8,980 bases of DNA, taken from contig HF991884.1 of assembly GCA_000433135.1 (NCBI GenBank), positions 1 through 8,980 of the forward strand. The letters are read 5' to 3'. Both the position numbers and the translations under genes were made by a program. The notes under the pieces are model-generated. The model had not been told where the DNA came from and ran no database searches. It saw only the letters and a program-made list of their open reading frames with translations. Positions 1 through 7,087 of the stretch are shown piece by piece. Origin of the DNA: Clostridium sp. CAG:921. Its GTDB lineage: Bacteria; Bacillota; Clostridia; TANB77; CAG-465. How positions within the stretch are numbered: the first letter of the stretch is position 1; each line of letters opens with the position of its first letter.

Positions 1-110
1 TTTTACCCCAACTATTGACAAAGAACCATTTATTAGATTTAATCTAACATTTGAGATGTATTCAATATACATTTTTATAATAAACAAGTAATAGATGCAA
101 ACATTTCACA
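1..110. other. Non-coding stretch downstream of rpoD
   Basis: This is the 3' flank of the sigma factor gene, which is read on the minus strand and stops at 111. I see no ORF here and no clear intrinsic terminator. The only structure is a short palindrome at 33-47 (TTAGATT-T-AATCTAA), which has no T-run after it on the minus strand. The stretch may continue into a feature outside the window. Confidence 0.5.
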
Positions 111-1430
111 TTATGTTTCAGAATTCATGAAATCCTTCAATCTTTTACTTCTACTTGGACGTCTTAATTTTCTTAACGCTTTAGCTTCAATTTGCCTAAT
201 TCTCTCACGTGTTACATCAAACTCTTTACCAACTTCTTCTAATGTTCTCATTCTACCATCTTGTAGACCAAATCTAAGCTTTAATACTTTAGCCTCTCTA
301 GGAGTTAAAGTCTGCATTACATCTTCTATATGTTCCCTTAGAAGAACATCTGCAGCTTGTTCTGATGGAGATGGTGCTTCATCGTCTGGTATAAAGTTTC
401 CAAGATTGCTTTCATCTTCTTCACCTACTGGAGTTTCAAGAGAAATTGGCTCTTGTGCTACTTTTAATACTTCCCTTACTCTTTCAACAGGCATCTCTAA
501 TTCTTCAGCAATCTCTTCTGGAGTAGGTTCTCTTCCAAGAGTCTGAAGTAGATGTCTTGATGTTCTTATCAATTTATTAATAGTTTCCACCATATGAACA
601 GGAATTCTAATAGTCCTTGCCTGATCAGCTATTGCTCTTGTTATTGCCTGTCTTATCCACCAAGTTGCATAAGTACTAAATTTATATCCCTTAGATTGGT
701 CAAATTTATCAACTGCTTTTATAAGTCCTAAATTTCCTTCCTGAATTAAATCTAAAAAGTGCATTCCACGACCAATATATTTTTTTGCTATACTTACAAC
801 AAGTCTTAAGTTAGATTCAATCAATTGTTTTTTAGCTTCTTTATCACCATTTACCATTCTTTCAGCTAATTCATTTTCTTGTTCATACGTAAGAAGAGGA
901 ATTTTTCCTATTTCTTTTAAAAACATTTTAACTGGATCGTCAACATTTAAGTTATCAACAAAGCTCATATCCTTCATGTCTTGAAGTAATAAATCTTTTT
1001 CAATATCGTCTATATCTTCTAAATTAGGTTCTATCTCAAGTTCAGCGATAGGAGCAGATGTACCTGAAGCAGGCATCTCAATATTATCTTCGTCCATCTC
1101 ATCATCATCATCATTTTCAATAACTGTTTTTTTACTATCTTCTTCACTTTTTTTAGACTGTTCATTTTTATTATCATCAAGTACTATTTTTATATTTGCA
1201 TTTGAAAGTTCATCATATATTTTTGCAATTTGTTCAGGCTTAAAATTCTCCTTATCGAAAAATTCTACCATTTCCTTATATGATACTTCTTTTTGAGAAA
1301 TTGCTTTTTTAACAAACTCTCTAACAGTATTTTTTTGTTTTTCAGTAAGCTTAGTTACATTTTCTGATTTTTTTGAAGCACTACTTGTACTTTTTACTTC
1401 TTTTAATTCACTTACAGGTTTATCATTCAT
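111..1430 (-). CDS. rpoD: RNA polymerase primary sigma factor (sigma-70/SigA)
   Basis: This is the housekeeping sigma factor that directs RNA polymerase to -10/-35 promoters. The 439-residue protein has the full group 1 layout. Residues about 28-85 resemble region 1.1. Residues about 86-135 form an acidic low-complexity linker with a run DDDDEMDED. Region 1.2 is at about 164-195 ([12 protein letters not shown]). Region 2 is at 205-280, with core-binding and -10 recognition segments including [19 protein letters not shown]. Region 3 is at about 280-360, and region 4 at 370-435, with the -35 helix-turn-helix around [20 protein letters not shown] (397-416). The ATG start is preceded by AAAGGAG at 1441-1447, ten bases upstream. 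It lies 15 bases after dnaG and is presumably co-transcribed with it. Strong conservation in regions 1.2 to 4 makes the call secure; the N-terminal linker is variable in the family. Confidence 0.98.
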   Translation of the reverse strand: MNDKPVSELKEVKSTSSASKKSENVTKLTEKQKNTVREFVKKAISQKEVSYKEMVEFFDKENFKPEQIAKIYDELSNANIKIVLDDNKNEQSKKSEEDSKKTVIENDDDDEMDEDNIEMPASGTSAPIAELEIEPNLEDIDDIEKDLLLQDMKDMSFVDNLNVDDPVKMFLKEIGKIPLLTYEQENELAERMVNGDKEAKKQLIESNLRLVVSIAKKYIGRGMHFLDLIQEGNLGLIKAVDKFDQSKGYKFSTYATWWIRQAITRAIADQARTIRIPVHMVETINKLIRTSRHLLQTLGREPTPEEIAEELEMPVERVREVLKVAQEPISLETPVGEEDESNLGNFIPDDEAPSPSEQAADVLLREHIEDVMQTLTPREAKVLKLRFGLQDGRMRTLEEVGKEFDVTRERIRQIEAKALRKLRRPSRSKRLKDFMNSET

Positions 1431-1440
1431 AATTAAATTT

Positions 1441-1447
1441 CTCCTTT
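1441..1447 (-). promoter_or_regulatory. rpoD ribosome binding site overlapping the dnaG stop
   Basis: On the minus strand AAAGGAG occupies 1441-1447, and the dnaG stop codon TAA is at 1446-1448, so the two share bases. A ribosome terminating on dnaG would sit on the rpoD Shine-Dalgarno. This suggests translational coupling of the two genes; the coupling itself is inferred. Confidence 0.7.
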
Positions 1448-3248
1448 ATTTTAACTTTGAAAGTTCCACAATAATTTGATTTAACTCCAGTTTTAAAATT
1501 TCTTCTTCATCTATCGTTATATTTTGATTTAGCCTACTTAAAATTTCATCACGTCTTAAAAATAGTTTTTCCTTTTCTTTATTCTTTAATACATCATTTA
1601 ATAACTTCTGTTTATCAATTCCTACTATATCAATATACATAACGTCAGTGCACTCTTTTATTAGTTCCTGATCATGTATTTTACTTAAAATATCAATTTT
1701 GTTGATATCATATTCTTTAGTAAGTTCTAATATATATCTATAAAGGTTTCTCGTATTTTCATCATTTATATCATCTACAGAAATTTTAGAAAAAATTTCA
1801 CTTTGGATAGCTCTATCGTGTGTAAGCAACAGTGCTACAATATATTGCTCTTGCCTTTTTCTAATATTTTGTACCATCTGCATTTTTTTATTTAACGCCT
1901 GTACATCAATTACTATATCATTATTCGAAGATTTTTTCATTCTTTTTTCTATTTCTTGTAATATTGGCCCTGAACCAATATTATACTTTTTTGCAATTCT
2001 ATCCACATAAATATCTCTTTCTATTGTATTATCAATACCAGCAAGTATTGCAGCAACACCAGTTAAAAAATTTATCTTAGAGTCTAAATTGTCAATATCA
2101 AGATTTTTTTCAAGTTTAGAAATTTTAAATTCAACTAAAGGTATACTTGCCTCTATACATTTTTTTAGTCTTTCTGGTCCATATTTATTTATATACTCAT
2201 CTGGATCTTTTACATCTGGCCTATCAAGTCTTAACACTTTAACATTAATATTTCTTTTTGAAAGTATTTCAAGTCCACGCATAGTAGCTTCTTGCCCTGC
2301 ACCATCTTGATCATATCCAATTATTACATTATCAGTATATTTTTTTAATAATCTTGCTTGATCTTCTGTAAGTGCAGTTCCAAGAGATGCCACAGCATTA
2401 GTAAAACCACTTTTTTGCATAGCAATTGCATCCATATAACCTTCAACAATTATAATATAGTCATTTTTCTGCCTTTTTGCTAAATTCATCGCATATAAAT
2501 TTTTCCCCTTAATATATATATCGTTTTCTGGTGAATTTACATACTTAGGTAATGATTTATCTAAAACTCTTCCTCCAAAAGCTATAGTCCTATCCCTTAT
2601 ATCAAAAATTGGAAAAATAAGTCTTGAATAAAATCTATCATATATTTTTCCATTTTTATTTTCTATTAATATTCCTGATTTTAATATTTCTTTCCTCTTA
2701 AAACCTTTTTTAATTAAGTAATCATACAATGTTTCACAACCATTAGCATAACCAATTCCAAATCTTTTTATAGTCTTAATATCAAACTTTCTTTTTTTTA
2801 CATATTCTTTTACTTCACTATAGTTACTTGATTCTAATATTTTAATTAGATTATTATGATAAAAAAGACCTACTTCCCTATTAATGGCAAACAATGTATC
2901 TTTTATATTTTCATTTTCTTTTTGCTCTTTTTTTGAAAAATTCTTAACTTCAAATCTTGAAAGTTCAATATGAGCTCTTTCAGCCAAGAGCTCAACACTA
3001 TCCCAAAAATCTAAATTTTCTATTTTCATTATAAAAGATATAACATTTCCACCCTCTGAGCATCCAAAACACTTAAATATCTGCTTATCCATAGATACAC
3101 TAAAAGAAGGTGTCTTTTCTCTATGAAACGGGCATAGTCCCATAAAGTTTCTGCCACTTTTTTTTAGTGCAACATATTCAGATATAACATCAACTATATC
3201 ATTTTGTGATATAACTTCTTCAATTAAATCTTCTGAATAATATGCCAT
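1446..3248 (-). CDS. dnaG: DNA primase DnaG
   Basis: This primase makes the RNA primers for lagging-strand synthesis and works with the replicative helicase at the fork. At 600 residues it has the normal bacterial length. The N-terminal CHC2 zinc-binding domain is visible as C39-x2-H42 and C60-x2-C63 (CPFH, CFGC). The catalytic core carries the RNAP-basic segment around 205-235 (RLIFPIFD, AFGGR). The TOPRIM fold has the glutamate in IVEGYMD (E269), the acidic pair in YDQDGAG (D313, D315) and a further DPDEY at 348-352. The C-terminal third (about 370-600) is the more variable helicase-interacting part. The ATG start gives the family N-terminus (MAYYSEDLIEEV), with a purine-rich AAGGTGG just upstream. 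It is followed by rpoD, the conserved Firmicutes order. Confidence 0.98.
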   Translation of the reverse strand: MAYYSEDLIEEVISQNDIVDVISEYVALKKSGRNFMGLCPFHREKTPSFSVSMDKQIFKCFGCSEGGNVISFIMKIENLDFWDSVELLAERAHIELSRFEVKNFSKKEQKENENIKDTLFAINREVGLFYHNNLIKILESSNYSEVKEYVKKRKFDIKTIKRFGIGYANGCETLYDYLIKKGFKRKEILKSGILIENKNGKIYDRFYSRLIFPIFDIRDRTIAFGGRVLDKSLPKYVNSPENDIYIKGKNLYAMNLAKRQKNDYIIIVEGYMDAIAMQKSGFTNAVASLGTALTEDQARLLKKYTDNVIIGYDQDGAGQEATMRGLEILSKRNINVKVLRLDRPDVKDPDEYINKYGPERLKKCIEASIPLVEFKISKLEKNLDIDNLDSKINFLTGVAAILAGIDNTIERDIYVDRIAKKYNIGSGPILQEIEKRMKKSSNNDIVIDVQALNKKMQMVQNIRKRQEQYIVALLLTHDRAIQSEIFSKISVDDINDENTRNLYRYILELTKEYDINKIDILSKIHDQELIKECTDVMYIDIVGIDKQKLLNDVLKNKEKEKLFLRRDEILSRLNQNITIDEEEILKLELNQIIVELSKLK

Positions 3249-3277
3249 TTTCCACCTTCCTCATTTTAACTCAAAAT

Positions 3278-3306
3278 ATTATATAACATTTTTTTTAATT
3301 ATGCAA
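3278..3306 (-). promoter_or_regulatory. Putative sigma-A promoter for dnaG-rpoD
   Basis: On the minus strand, TTGCAT (3301-3306) and a perfect TATAAT (3278-3283) are separated by 17 bases. The predicted start is about 23-25 bases upstream of the dnaG ATG. The box lies immediately after the stop of the upstream membrane protein gene, so dnaG-rpoD can be transcribed independently of it. The -35 matches only three of six positions, so strength is uncertain. Confidence 0.55.
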
Positions 3307-3308
3307 TA

Positions 3309-4559
3309 TTATGCAACTAATAACTTTATTCTTTCTTCACGATTAAAGTAAATATTAGTTGTATTTGTGATAACTATTATTAAAAGTAATGTTGTAACCA
3401 TCTTATAAGTTGCTAAAATTTCTAAATTATTCAAAAAAGCTGTTACAATTAACCCTACAGTTAAAAGTTTTAATGTTGTACTTTTAGTATCATACTTTCT
3501 TCCTAATAAAAAAGCTAAAATCTCTGTAAACAAAATATACAAAACTACAACAAAATAAAAATTTTTAGAAATGTTTGTAAGTTTTTCTACATATTTCAAA
3601 AAGTTCCTAAATGTATACTTAATAGTATAATTATTGCCAACTTGATAGTCAAAGCTACTTGAAATTTCAACTTTAAAATTTTTAAATAAACTAAAGTATA
3701 ATTGCTTTCCAAAATAACTAGTAATAACAGCAACAAGAAAAATAACAAATATACCTAAACACAACTTGCTTATTCTAATTCTTTCAATACTGTACATTTT
3801 TTCTCTTTTTTCTTTTTTTAATTTAGCCATAAATGATTTTGGAAAGCTAATATTTGTAGTATCCAAATTATCAGTTATAAATAAAAGAGAACCAAGCACA
3901 AATATAAAAAGATTAAAACTAATTTTTAAAAGACATAAAGCACCTACAACTATTCCAATTAGTATCGCTTCAAATAAATATTTTTTACTTTTTATGCCAG
4001 GTTGTTTCAATTCATCTATAAATATTTGCACAAAGAAAACAAATAAGGTCATAAAAAATGTAAGAAATGTAATATACATTGCCTCATTCCAATTTTTCAC
4101 ACATAAAGGTAATGTTGAATATATAAACATCATAAAAACAGAAAGTATATCAGTTTTTGATATATTAAATATTATTTTCTTTATGATAAAGCAATTTAAT
4201 ACATTAACTACAATATAGTAGTAAAAAGTAACACTACTAAATATTTCAAATTTTGCTTTAAATAAAGAATAACTAAGTGTTAAAATTATTCCTACACATA
4301 AATATACACACCTTATAATAAGTGAAGTAGAACGTTTTACATTTTTCCTATTAAGTTTTTCCTTTATTATAGCATAAATAAAACACAGAAGCGCACCAGT
4401 CACAACATAATAAATTTTAAATGTAATGCCACTATTTCTATTATCTACGGTCATATCACCTACATTAAACATACATTTTATACTATATATTTCAAAAATA
4501 GACATCAGTATTACAAATAAAAAAACTGATATATAGCGTGATATTTTACTTTTACTCAT
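3309..4559 (-). CDS. Polytopic membrane protein of unknown function
   Basis: I do not recognise this family. The 416-residue product has about ten to twelve hydrophobic segments, roughly at 8-26, 48-66, 80-98, 108-127, 139-153, 160-182, 196-230 (probably two), 266-284, 335-353, 364-380 and 386-402. Between 232 and 264 there is a lysine-rich loop (KKEKREK), probably cytoplasmic. A soluble stretch at 285-333 may be extracytoplasmic. The N-terminus is basic and lacks a cleavable signal. I chose the ATG at 4557-4559 because GGAG lies six bases before it; an in-frame GTG 21 bases further upstream would bury that site. The general shape recalls integral-membrane glycosyltransferases or O-antigen polymerase-like proteins, but I see no diagnostic motif. 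It has its own promoter and is not obviously tied to dnaG or to the nucleotidyltransferase. Confidence 0.8.
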   Translation of the reverse strand: MSKSKISRYISVFLFVILMSIFEIYSIKCMFNVGDMTVDNRNSGITFKIYYVVTGALLCFIYAIIKEKLNRKNVKRSTSLIIRCVYLCVGIILTLSYSLFKAKFEIFSSVTFYYYIVVNVLNCFIIKKIIFNISKTDILSVFMMFIYSTLPLCVKNWNEAMYITFLTFFMTLFVFFVQIFIDELKQPGIKSKKYLFEAILIGIVVGALCLLKISFNLFIFVLGSLLFITDNLDTTNISFPKSFMAKLKKEKREKMYSIERIRISKLCLGIFVIFLVAVITSYFGKQLYFSLFKNFKVEISSSFDYQVGNNYTIKYTFRNFLKYVEKLTNISKNFYFVVVLYILFTEILAFLLGRKYDTKSTTLKLLTVGLIVTAFLNNLEILATYKMVTTLLLIIVITNTTNIYFNREERIKLLVA

Positions 4560-4588
4560 ATTTTTCTCCAATTTATACACATTAAAGC

Positions 4589-4618
4589 GTTATAAATTCC
4601 TTATTTTCAATAAATCAA
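4589..4618 (-). promoter_or_regulatory. Putative promoter for the membrane protein gene
   Basis: On the minus strand, TTGATT (4613-4618) and TATAAC (4589-4594) are separated by 18 bases, with the predicted start near 4582. This leaves a leader of about 23 bases carrying the GGAG site. Both boxes match the sigma-A consensus reasonably (four and five of six). Confidence 0.5.
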
Positions 4619-4712
4619 CCCTATATACCTCATTTTTTATTTTCATTAGTAATTACTTTCTTTTTTTACATTTTTTCTTATTATTTATATTATTCTTCGA
4701 CTTTTCTTCTTT
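4619..4712 (-). other. Purine-rich spacer after the nucleotidyltransferase gene
   Basis: On the minus strand this spacer is almost all purine, with runs such as GAAAAGAAGAAAAG directly after the stop. I see no hairpin terminator, no RNA gene and only trivial ORFs of 8 and 18 codons. How transcription of the nucleotidyltransferase gene ends is therefore not visible; read-through into the membrane protein gene is possible. Confidence 0.4.
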
Positions 4713-5462
4713 TCATAATTTATATTCTTTTTGGCTATATTTCTCATTTACTTGTGCAAGTGAATCATGTGTACCTATATCATAGCACTCACCTTCAAAA
4801 GCATAAGCATAAGTTGGCATTTTTTGATATAAATACGCAACTAAATTACCAGGTGCATCACATGAATTTCCCTCATCAAGATATTGTTTTATTACTGGTA
4901 TTACGCTCTTAGGATATATATATTCAGCATAAACAGCAAACTCACTTTTTGGTTCAGAAGGTTTTTCTACAAATCCTAATATTTTCATGTTGTTGTCTAA
5001 TTCAGCAACACCAACTCTTTTTAATAAATTCATATCAGTTTCTTTTCTTACGCAAACACATGGTGATTTTTTCAAATTATAAAATTCATTAAAATCCTTT
5101 AATTTAAAATCAAATAAATTATCAGTTGCAAGTACTAAAATATCGTCATTTATATTTGCACTTTCAATTGTAAATTGAATATCACCAATAGCGCCCAATC
5201 TATCATCATTAGACGTAGTGCCATCATTAAAAACAGTTATCGGCTTTATATTATTTTTTTCTTTTGCCCACTTTTCAAAATGTGGAGTGTATTTAGCATT
5301 TGTTACTAAATATATTTCATCTATTTCATTTATTTCATTTACTTTATCAAGAGTATAATCTATTATTGCTCTTCCACCAACTTCTAATAATGCCTTTGGA
5401 AAATTTTCAGTAAGAGGAAATAGCCTAGTAGCATACCCTGCACATAATAATATACATTTCAT
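4713..5462 (-). CDS. Sugar-phosphate nucleotidyltransferase (RmlA/GlmU-N-like)
   Basis: This cytoplasmic NTP_transferase-family enzyme is expected to couple an NTP to a sugar-phosphate or alcohol-phosphate, giving an activated precursor for surface polysaccharide or related polymers. The 249-residue product shows the nucleotide-binding signature at the N-terminus (LCAGYATRLFPLTENFPKAL, residues 6-25), with R13 and K23 as usual phosphate contacts. The third signature position is alanine instead of glycine (YATRL). Further marks are ATDN with metal-binding D114 (112-115), GFVEKP (163-168) and CYDIGT (227-231), with D228 as the likely second metal ligand. There is no C-terminal acyl-hexapeptide domain. 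The ATG at 5460-5462 was chosen because AAAGGAGAG lies just before it and the next residues are the fold's first strand. Substrate cannot be told from sequence; glucose-1-phosphate and phosphocholine-type activators are possible. Confidence 0.87.
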   Translation of the reverse strand: MKCILLCAGYATRLFPLTENFPKALLEVGGRAIIDYTLDKVNEINEIDEIYLVTNAKYTPHFEKWAKEKNNIKPITVFNDGTTSNDDRLGAIGDIQFTIESANINDDILVLATDNLFDFKLKDFNEFYNLKKSPCVCVRKETDMNLLKRVGVAELDNNMKILGFVEKPSEPKSEFAVYAEYIYPKSVIPVIKQYLDEGNSCDAPGNLVAYLYQKMPTYAYAFEGECYDIGTHDSLAQVNEKYSQKEYKL

Positions 5463-5524
5463 AAATAATCTCTCCTTTGCATATGCTGCACTTAAGATAC
5501 TAATTGCAAACACAATTTAGCCAC

Positions 5525-5553
5525 ATTATATCACACTAGCTTTTGTTTTTCAA
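5525..5553 (-). promoter_or_regulatory. Sigma-A promoter for the nucleotidyltransferase gene
   Basis: On the minus strand, TTGAAA (5548-5553) and a perfect TATAAT (5525-5530) are separated by exactly 17 bases. The predicted start near 5518 gives a leader of about 55 bases. With the terminator just upstream at 5580-5628, this makes the gene an independent transcription unit. Confidence 0.72.
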
Positions 5554-5579
5554 GTAATATTTTGTCGTATTACAGTAGT

Positions 5580-5628
5580 AAAAAAAACTAGCAAAGATAT
5601 AAAAATACATAACATACATCTTTGCTAG
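5580..5628 (-). terminator. Intrinsic terminator after the 289-residue protein gene
   Basis: Read on the minus strand, an 11-base perfect stem (CTAGCAAAGAT, arms 5618-5628 and 5588-5598) with a 19-base loop is followed directly by eight T residues (5580-5587). It begins 26 bases after the stop codon of the upstream gene, the expected place for its Rho-independent terminator. Confidence 0.85.
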
Positions 5629-5654
5629 CTAAATTAAAATTACAATCTATCCTA

Positions 5655-6524
5655 TTACATTGCTTCTAAATCATTTATTTTTTGTTCAAACTCATTTATC
5701 CTTTGCTCAGTTTCATATTGTTCTATTCTATTTAAAGCATACAAATATTTTCTCTCTTGAGACAATAAAGCTTGGTACTCATCATTCCAATCATCATGTG
5801 ATCTAAGACTAGTATGAACATCATTTAATTTATCTTCCAAAACTTGTTTTACTGGTTCAATAAGTGATTTATCTTTTTCAACCTTTACCCCATTATCAAC
5901 CATATAAGTAACAACTTCAGCAAATAATCTTTCACCTTGAGTATTTACTTCTCCATTTGTATTATCATGTAAAATATTAACCATTTTATTTACTCTGTCA
6001 ATACCGACTTTATCAAAAATAGAATCAACTCTTGAATCAATAAATTGTCCATTTTCACCAAATACTTCTTGACCTTTTATAAATAAATCAACATTGTTTT
6101 GTACAATTCTTGCTTGTTCGATTGGTAATTCTTCTGTAGCTATTTTTAAAGCGTGCCTATCATAATATTTTCTAAAAGCACTATTACACATTTCTTGTGA
6201 TTCATTATATGGTTTAAAGAACTGAGCATACTCCCTTAATACTTCATGTTGAGTTTTGTCACCACTTAAATTTTGTTTTAATTCATCCAAATTTTCACCA
6301 AAATATGCAGTTACCTTATGATCTATTTCATCTGGTTGATATGGTTTACTAACTTGCTGATTAACCACATTTTCTAAATCCAATTGTTGTGTAGCATCAT
6401 CTTGTGTTGAATTAAGCATCAAATATTCTTCTTGCTTATGGCCAAATATCTTACCAAATACTCCTTTAAAAGACTGTAAATCTTCCATAAATAATTTCCA
6501 TTCATTCTTAAAAAAATCGAACAT
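5655..6524 (-). CDS. Unknown soluble protein with N-terminal NEW motif
   Basis: I do not recognise a family. The 289-residue product is hydrophilic, without signal peptide or membrane segments, so it is probably cytoplasmic. Residues 4-17 (FFKNEWKLFMEDLQ) match a motif present twice in the neighbouring 82-residue protein, at the same distance from the start. As a helix the motif is amphipathic, with F5, W9, F12 and L16 on one face. Residues 35-65 are Gln/Asn/Asp-rich and look like a flexible linker. Residues 68-240 appear largely helical, and 248-289 is rich in Glu, Gln, Arg and Leu with heptad-like spacing, so coiled coil is likely. I chose the ATG at 6522-6524, with AGAGGTG nine bases before it; an upstream in-frame ATG would contain that site inside the coding region. 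It has its own promoter and terminator. One could read it as a tag-bearing cargo or structural protein, but that is inference. Confidence 0.82.
   Translation of the reverse strand: MFDFFKNEWKLFMEDLQSFKGVFGKIFGHKQEEYLMLNSTQDDATQQLDLENVVNQQVSKPYQPDEIDHKVTAYFGENLDELKQNLSGDKTQHEVLREYAQFFKPYNESQEMCNSAFRKYYDRHALKIATEELPIEQARIVQNNVDLFIKGQEVFGENGQFIDSRVDSIFDKVGIDRVNKMVNILHDNTNGEVNTQGERLFAEVVTYMVDNGVKVEKDKSLIEPVKQVLEDKLNDVHTSLRSHDDWNDEYQALLSQERKYLYALNRIEQYETEQRINEFEQKINDLEAM
6474..6518 (-). repeat. NEW motif copy 1 (N-terminus of the 289-residue protein)
   Basis: Codons 3-17 encode D-FFKNEWKLFMEDLQ. Compared with the two copies in the 82-residue protein, the shared positions are F4, N7, E8, W9, L11, F12, D15 and Q17. 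The QPVE tail seen after both other copies is absent here. At DNA level the plus strand shares CCATTCATTCTT with the N-terminal copy in the small gene. Confidence 0.75.
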
Positions 6525-6531
6525 AATATTA

Positions 6532-6545
6532 AACACCTCTTTTGT
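6532..6545 (-). promoter_or_regulatory. Conserved leader with ribosome binding site (289-residue gene)
   Basis: The minus strand reads ACAAAAGAGGTGTT, identical over 14 bases to the leader of the 82-residue protein gene at 7018-7031. It contains the Shine-Dalgarno AGAGGTG, nine bases before the chosen ATG, and decides the start against the in-frame ATG 27 bases further upstream. Confidence 0.75.
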
Positions 6546-6580
6546 ATGCAATAATATAATACACTATCATTACACTTAAG

Positions 6581-6609
6581 ATTATACATAATATGTCAAA
6601 AAAAAGCAA
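6581..6609 (-). promoter_or_regulatory. Putative promoter for the 289-residue protein gene
   Basis: On the minus strand, TTGCTT (6604-6609) and a perfect TATAAT (6581-6586) are 17 bases apart. A consensus TTGACA (6594-6599) also lies inside the spacer; its best -10 would be TGTAAT (6569-6574) at a long 19-base spacing. Either way the leader is about 40-50 bases and includes the conserved 14-base element. Confidence 0.5.
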
Positions 6610-6728
6610 TATCAATAATATTATTTTTTTATTACACATTTATTACATTGTTTTATTATTTTTCATCTTTTTGTTTAATTTCAGCTAACAATCAATGTAA
6701 TATTTTACAATAATTATATATTGAATAT

Positions 6729-6754
6729 AAAAAGAACTTAGAAAAAATCTAAGT
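6729..6754 (-). terminator. Intrinsic terminator after the 82-residue protein gene
   Basis: On the minus strand ACTTAGA (6748-6754) pairs with TCTAAGT (6736-6742) around a five-T loop, followed by TCTTTTT. It begins 11 bases after the TAG stop. The stem is only seven pairs and AT-rich, but position and T-run support it. Confidence 0.7.
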
Positions 6755-6765
6755 CCATATCATAA

Positions 6766-7014
6766 CTATTTAAATTCAACTGGTTGCATAAGAAAATCCT
6801 TAGCATTTTGTAAATCTTGCTTAAATAAATTCCATTCATTTTGCCAAAAACCAACTTGATCACATTTTTGCTCTATTTCTTCTACTGAAGGCTTAAGAGC
6901 AGCACTCTTTTTCCAAGGTACACCTGTTATTTCAACTGGTTGTAAGCAAAACTCACCTAATTCTTGCATATCGTTTAAAAACAATTGCCATTCATTCTTC
7001 CAAAACTCTTTCAT
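6766..7014 (-). CDS. Small unknown protein built of two NEW-motif repeats
   Basis: I do not recognise a family. The 82-residue product consists of two similar 27-residue units, residues 3-29 (with FWKNEWQLFLNDMQ) and residues 55-81 (with FWQNEWNLFKQDLQ). They are joined by a 25-residue linker rich in Lys, Glu and Pro. The units match at 14 of 27 positions by my alignment, including F, W, N, E, W, L, F, D, Q, a later F and the tail QPVE. The motif also opens the 289-residue protein downstream. There is no signal peptide or membrane segment. Cysteines C23 and C51 do not form a recognisable motif. The ATG at 7012-7014 was chosen because AGAGGTG lies five bases before it; the ATG 27 bases upstream would place that site inside the gene. 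A good promoter and a terminator flank it, which supports a real gene despite its size. A bivalent adaptor is one guess. Confidence 0.8.
   Translation of the reverse strand: MKEFWKNEWQLFLNDMQELGEFCLQPVEITGVPWKKSAALKPSVEEIEQKCDQVGFWQNEWNLFKQDLQNAKDFLMQPVEFK
6772..6852 (-). repeat. NEW motif copy 3 (C-terminal unit of the 82-residue protein)
   Basis: Residues 55-81 run from GFWQNEW to QPVEF and end one residue before the stop. This unit matches the N-terminal unit at 14 of 27 positions. DNA identity is patchy (for example TTCAACTGGTTG at 6775-6786 and again at 6931-6942), so the duplication looks old but constrained at protein level. Confidence 0.75.
6928..7008 (-). repeat. NEW motif copy 2 (N-terminal unit of the 82-residue protein)
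   Basis: Residues 3-29 run from EFWKNEW to QPVEI. F4, N7, E8, W9, L11, F12, D15 and Q17 fall at exactly the same residue numbers as in the 289-residue protein, which argues for a shared N-terminal segment and not chance similarity. Confidence 0.75.
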
Positions 7015-7017
7015 AAT

Positions 7018-7031
7018 AACACCTCTTTTGT
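7018..7031 (-). promoter_or_regulatory. Conserved leader with ribosome binding site (82-residue gene)
   Basis: The minus strand reads ACAAAAGAGGTGTT, the same 14 bases as before the 289-residue gene (6532-6545). The Shine-Dalgarno AGAGGTG is five bases from the ATG here and nine there. Confidence 0.75.
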
Positions 7032-7059
7032 TCAAATACATACATATTTTATATATTAA

Positions 7060-7087
7060 ATTATATCAAATTGCTATAAAAAATCAA
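7060..7087 (-). promoter_or_regulatory. Promoter for the 82-residue gene, overlapping the trx terminator
   Basis: On the minus strand, TTGATT (7082-7087) and a perfect TATAAT (7060-7065) are 16 bases apart. The -35 box is also the 3' arm of the outer stem of the thioredoxin terminator, and the spacer begins with its T-run. The predicted start near 7053 leaves a leader of about 38 bases. Confidence 0.65.

Noticed and set aside
15..20. TTGACA as a plus-strand -35 box
   Set aside because: No matching -10 at 16-18 bases and no plus-strand gene downstream.
33..47. Palindrome TTAGATT-T-AATCTAA as rpoD terminator
   Set aside because: The stem is weak and AT-only in its core, and no T-run follows on the minus strand.
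127..546. 139-codon open frame on the plus strand inside rpoD
   Set aside because: It lies antisense to the conserved regions 3 and 4 of the sigma factor; the Ser/Leu-rich translation is the typical shadow of an AT-rich gene.
2089..2310. 73-codon open frame on the plus strand inside dnaG
   Set aside because: Antisense shadow of the primase TOPRIM region, without a ribosome binding site or recognisable product.
3766..4218. 150-codon open frame on the plus strand inside the membrane protein gene
   Set aside because: The opposite strand has a better start with a GGAG site, a promoter and consistent membrane-segment pattern; the plus-strand frame is a shadow.
4689..4717. Eight-codon ORF overlapping the nucleotidyltransferase stop (ATGA), on the minus strand
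   Set aside because: Too short, very Lys/Arg-rich because of the purine-rich strand, and with no support for expression; a chance ORF is more likely.
5463..5513. Upstream in-frame start adding 17 residues to the nucleotidyltransferase
   Set aside because: It would precede the fold's first strand and include the AAAGGAGAG ribosome binding site, so the ATG at 5460-5462 is preferred.
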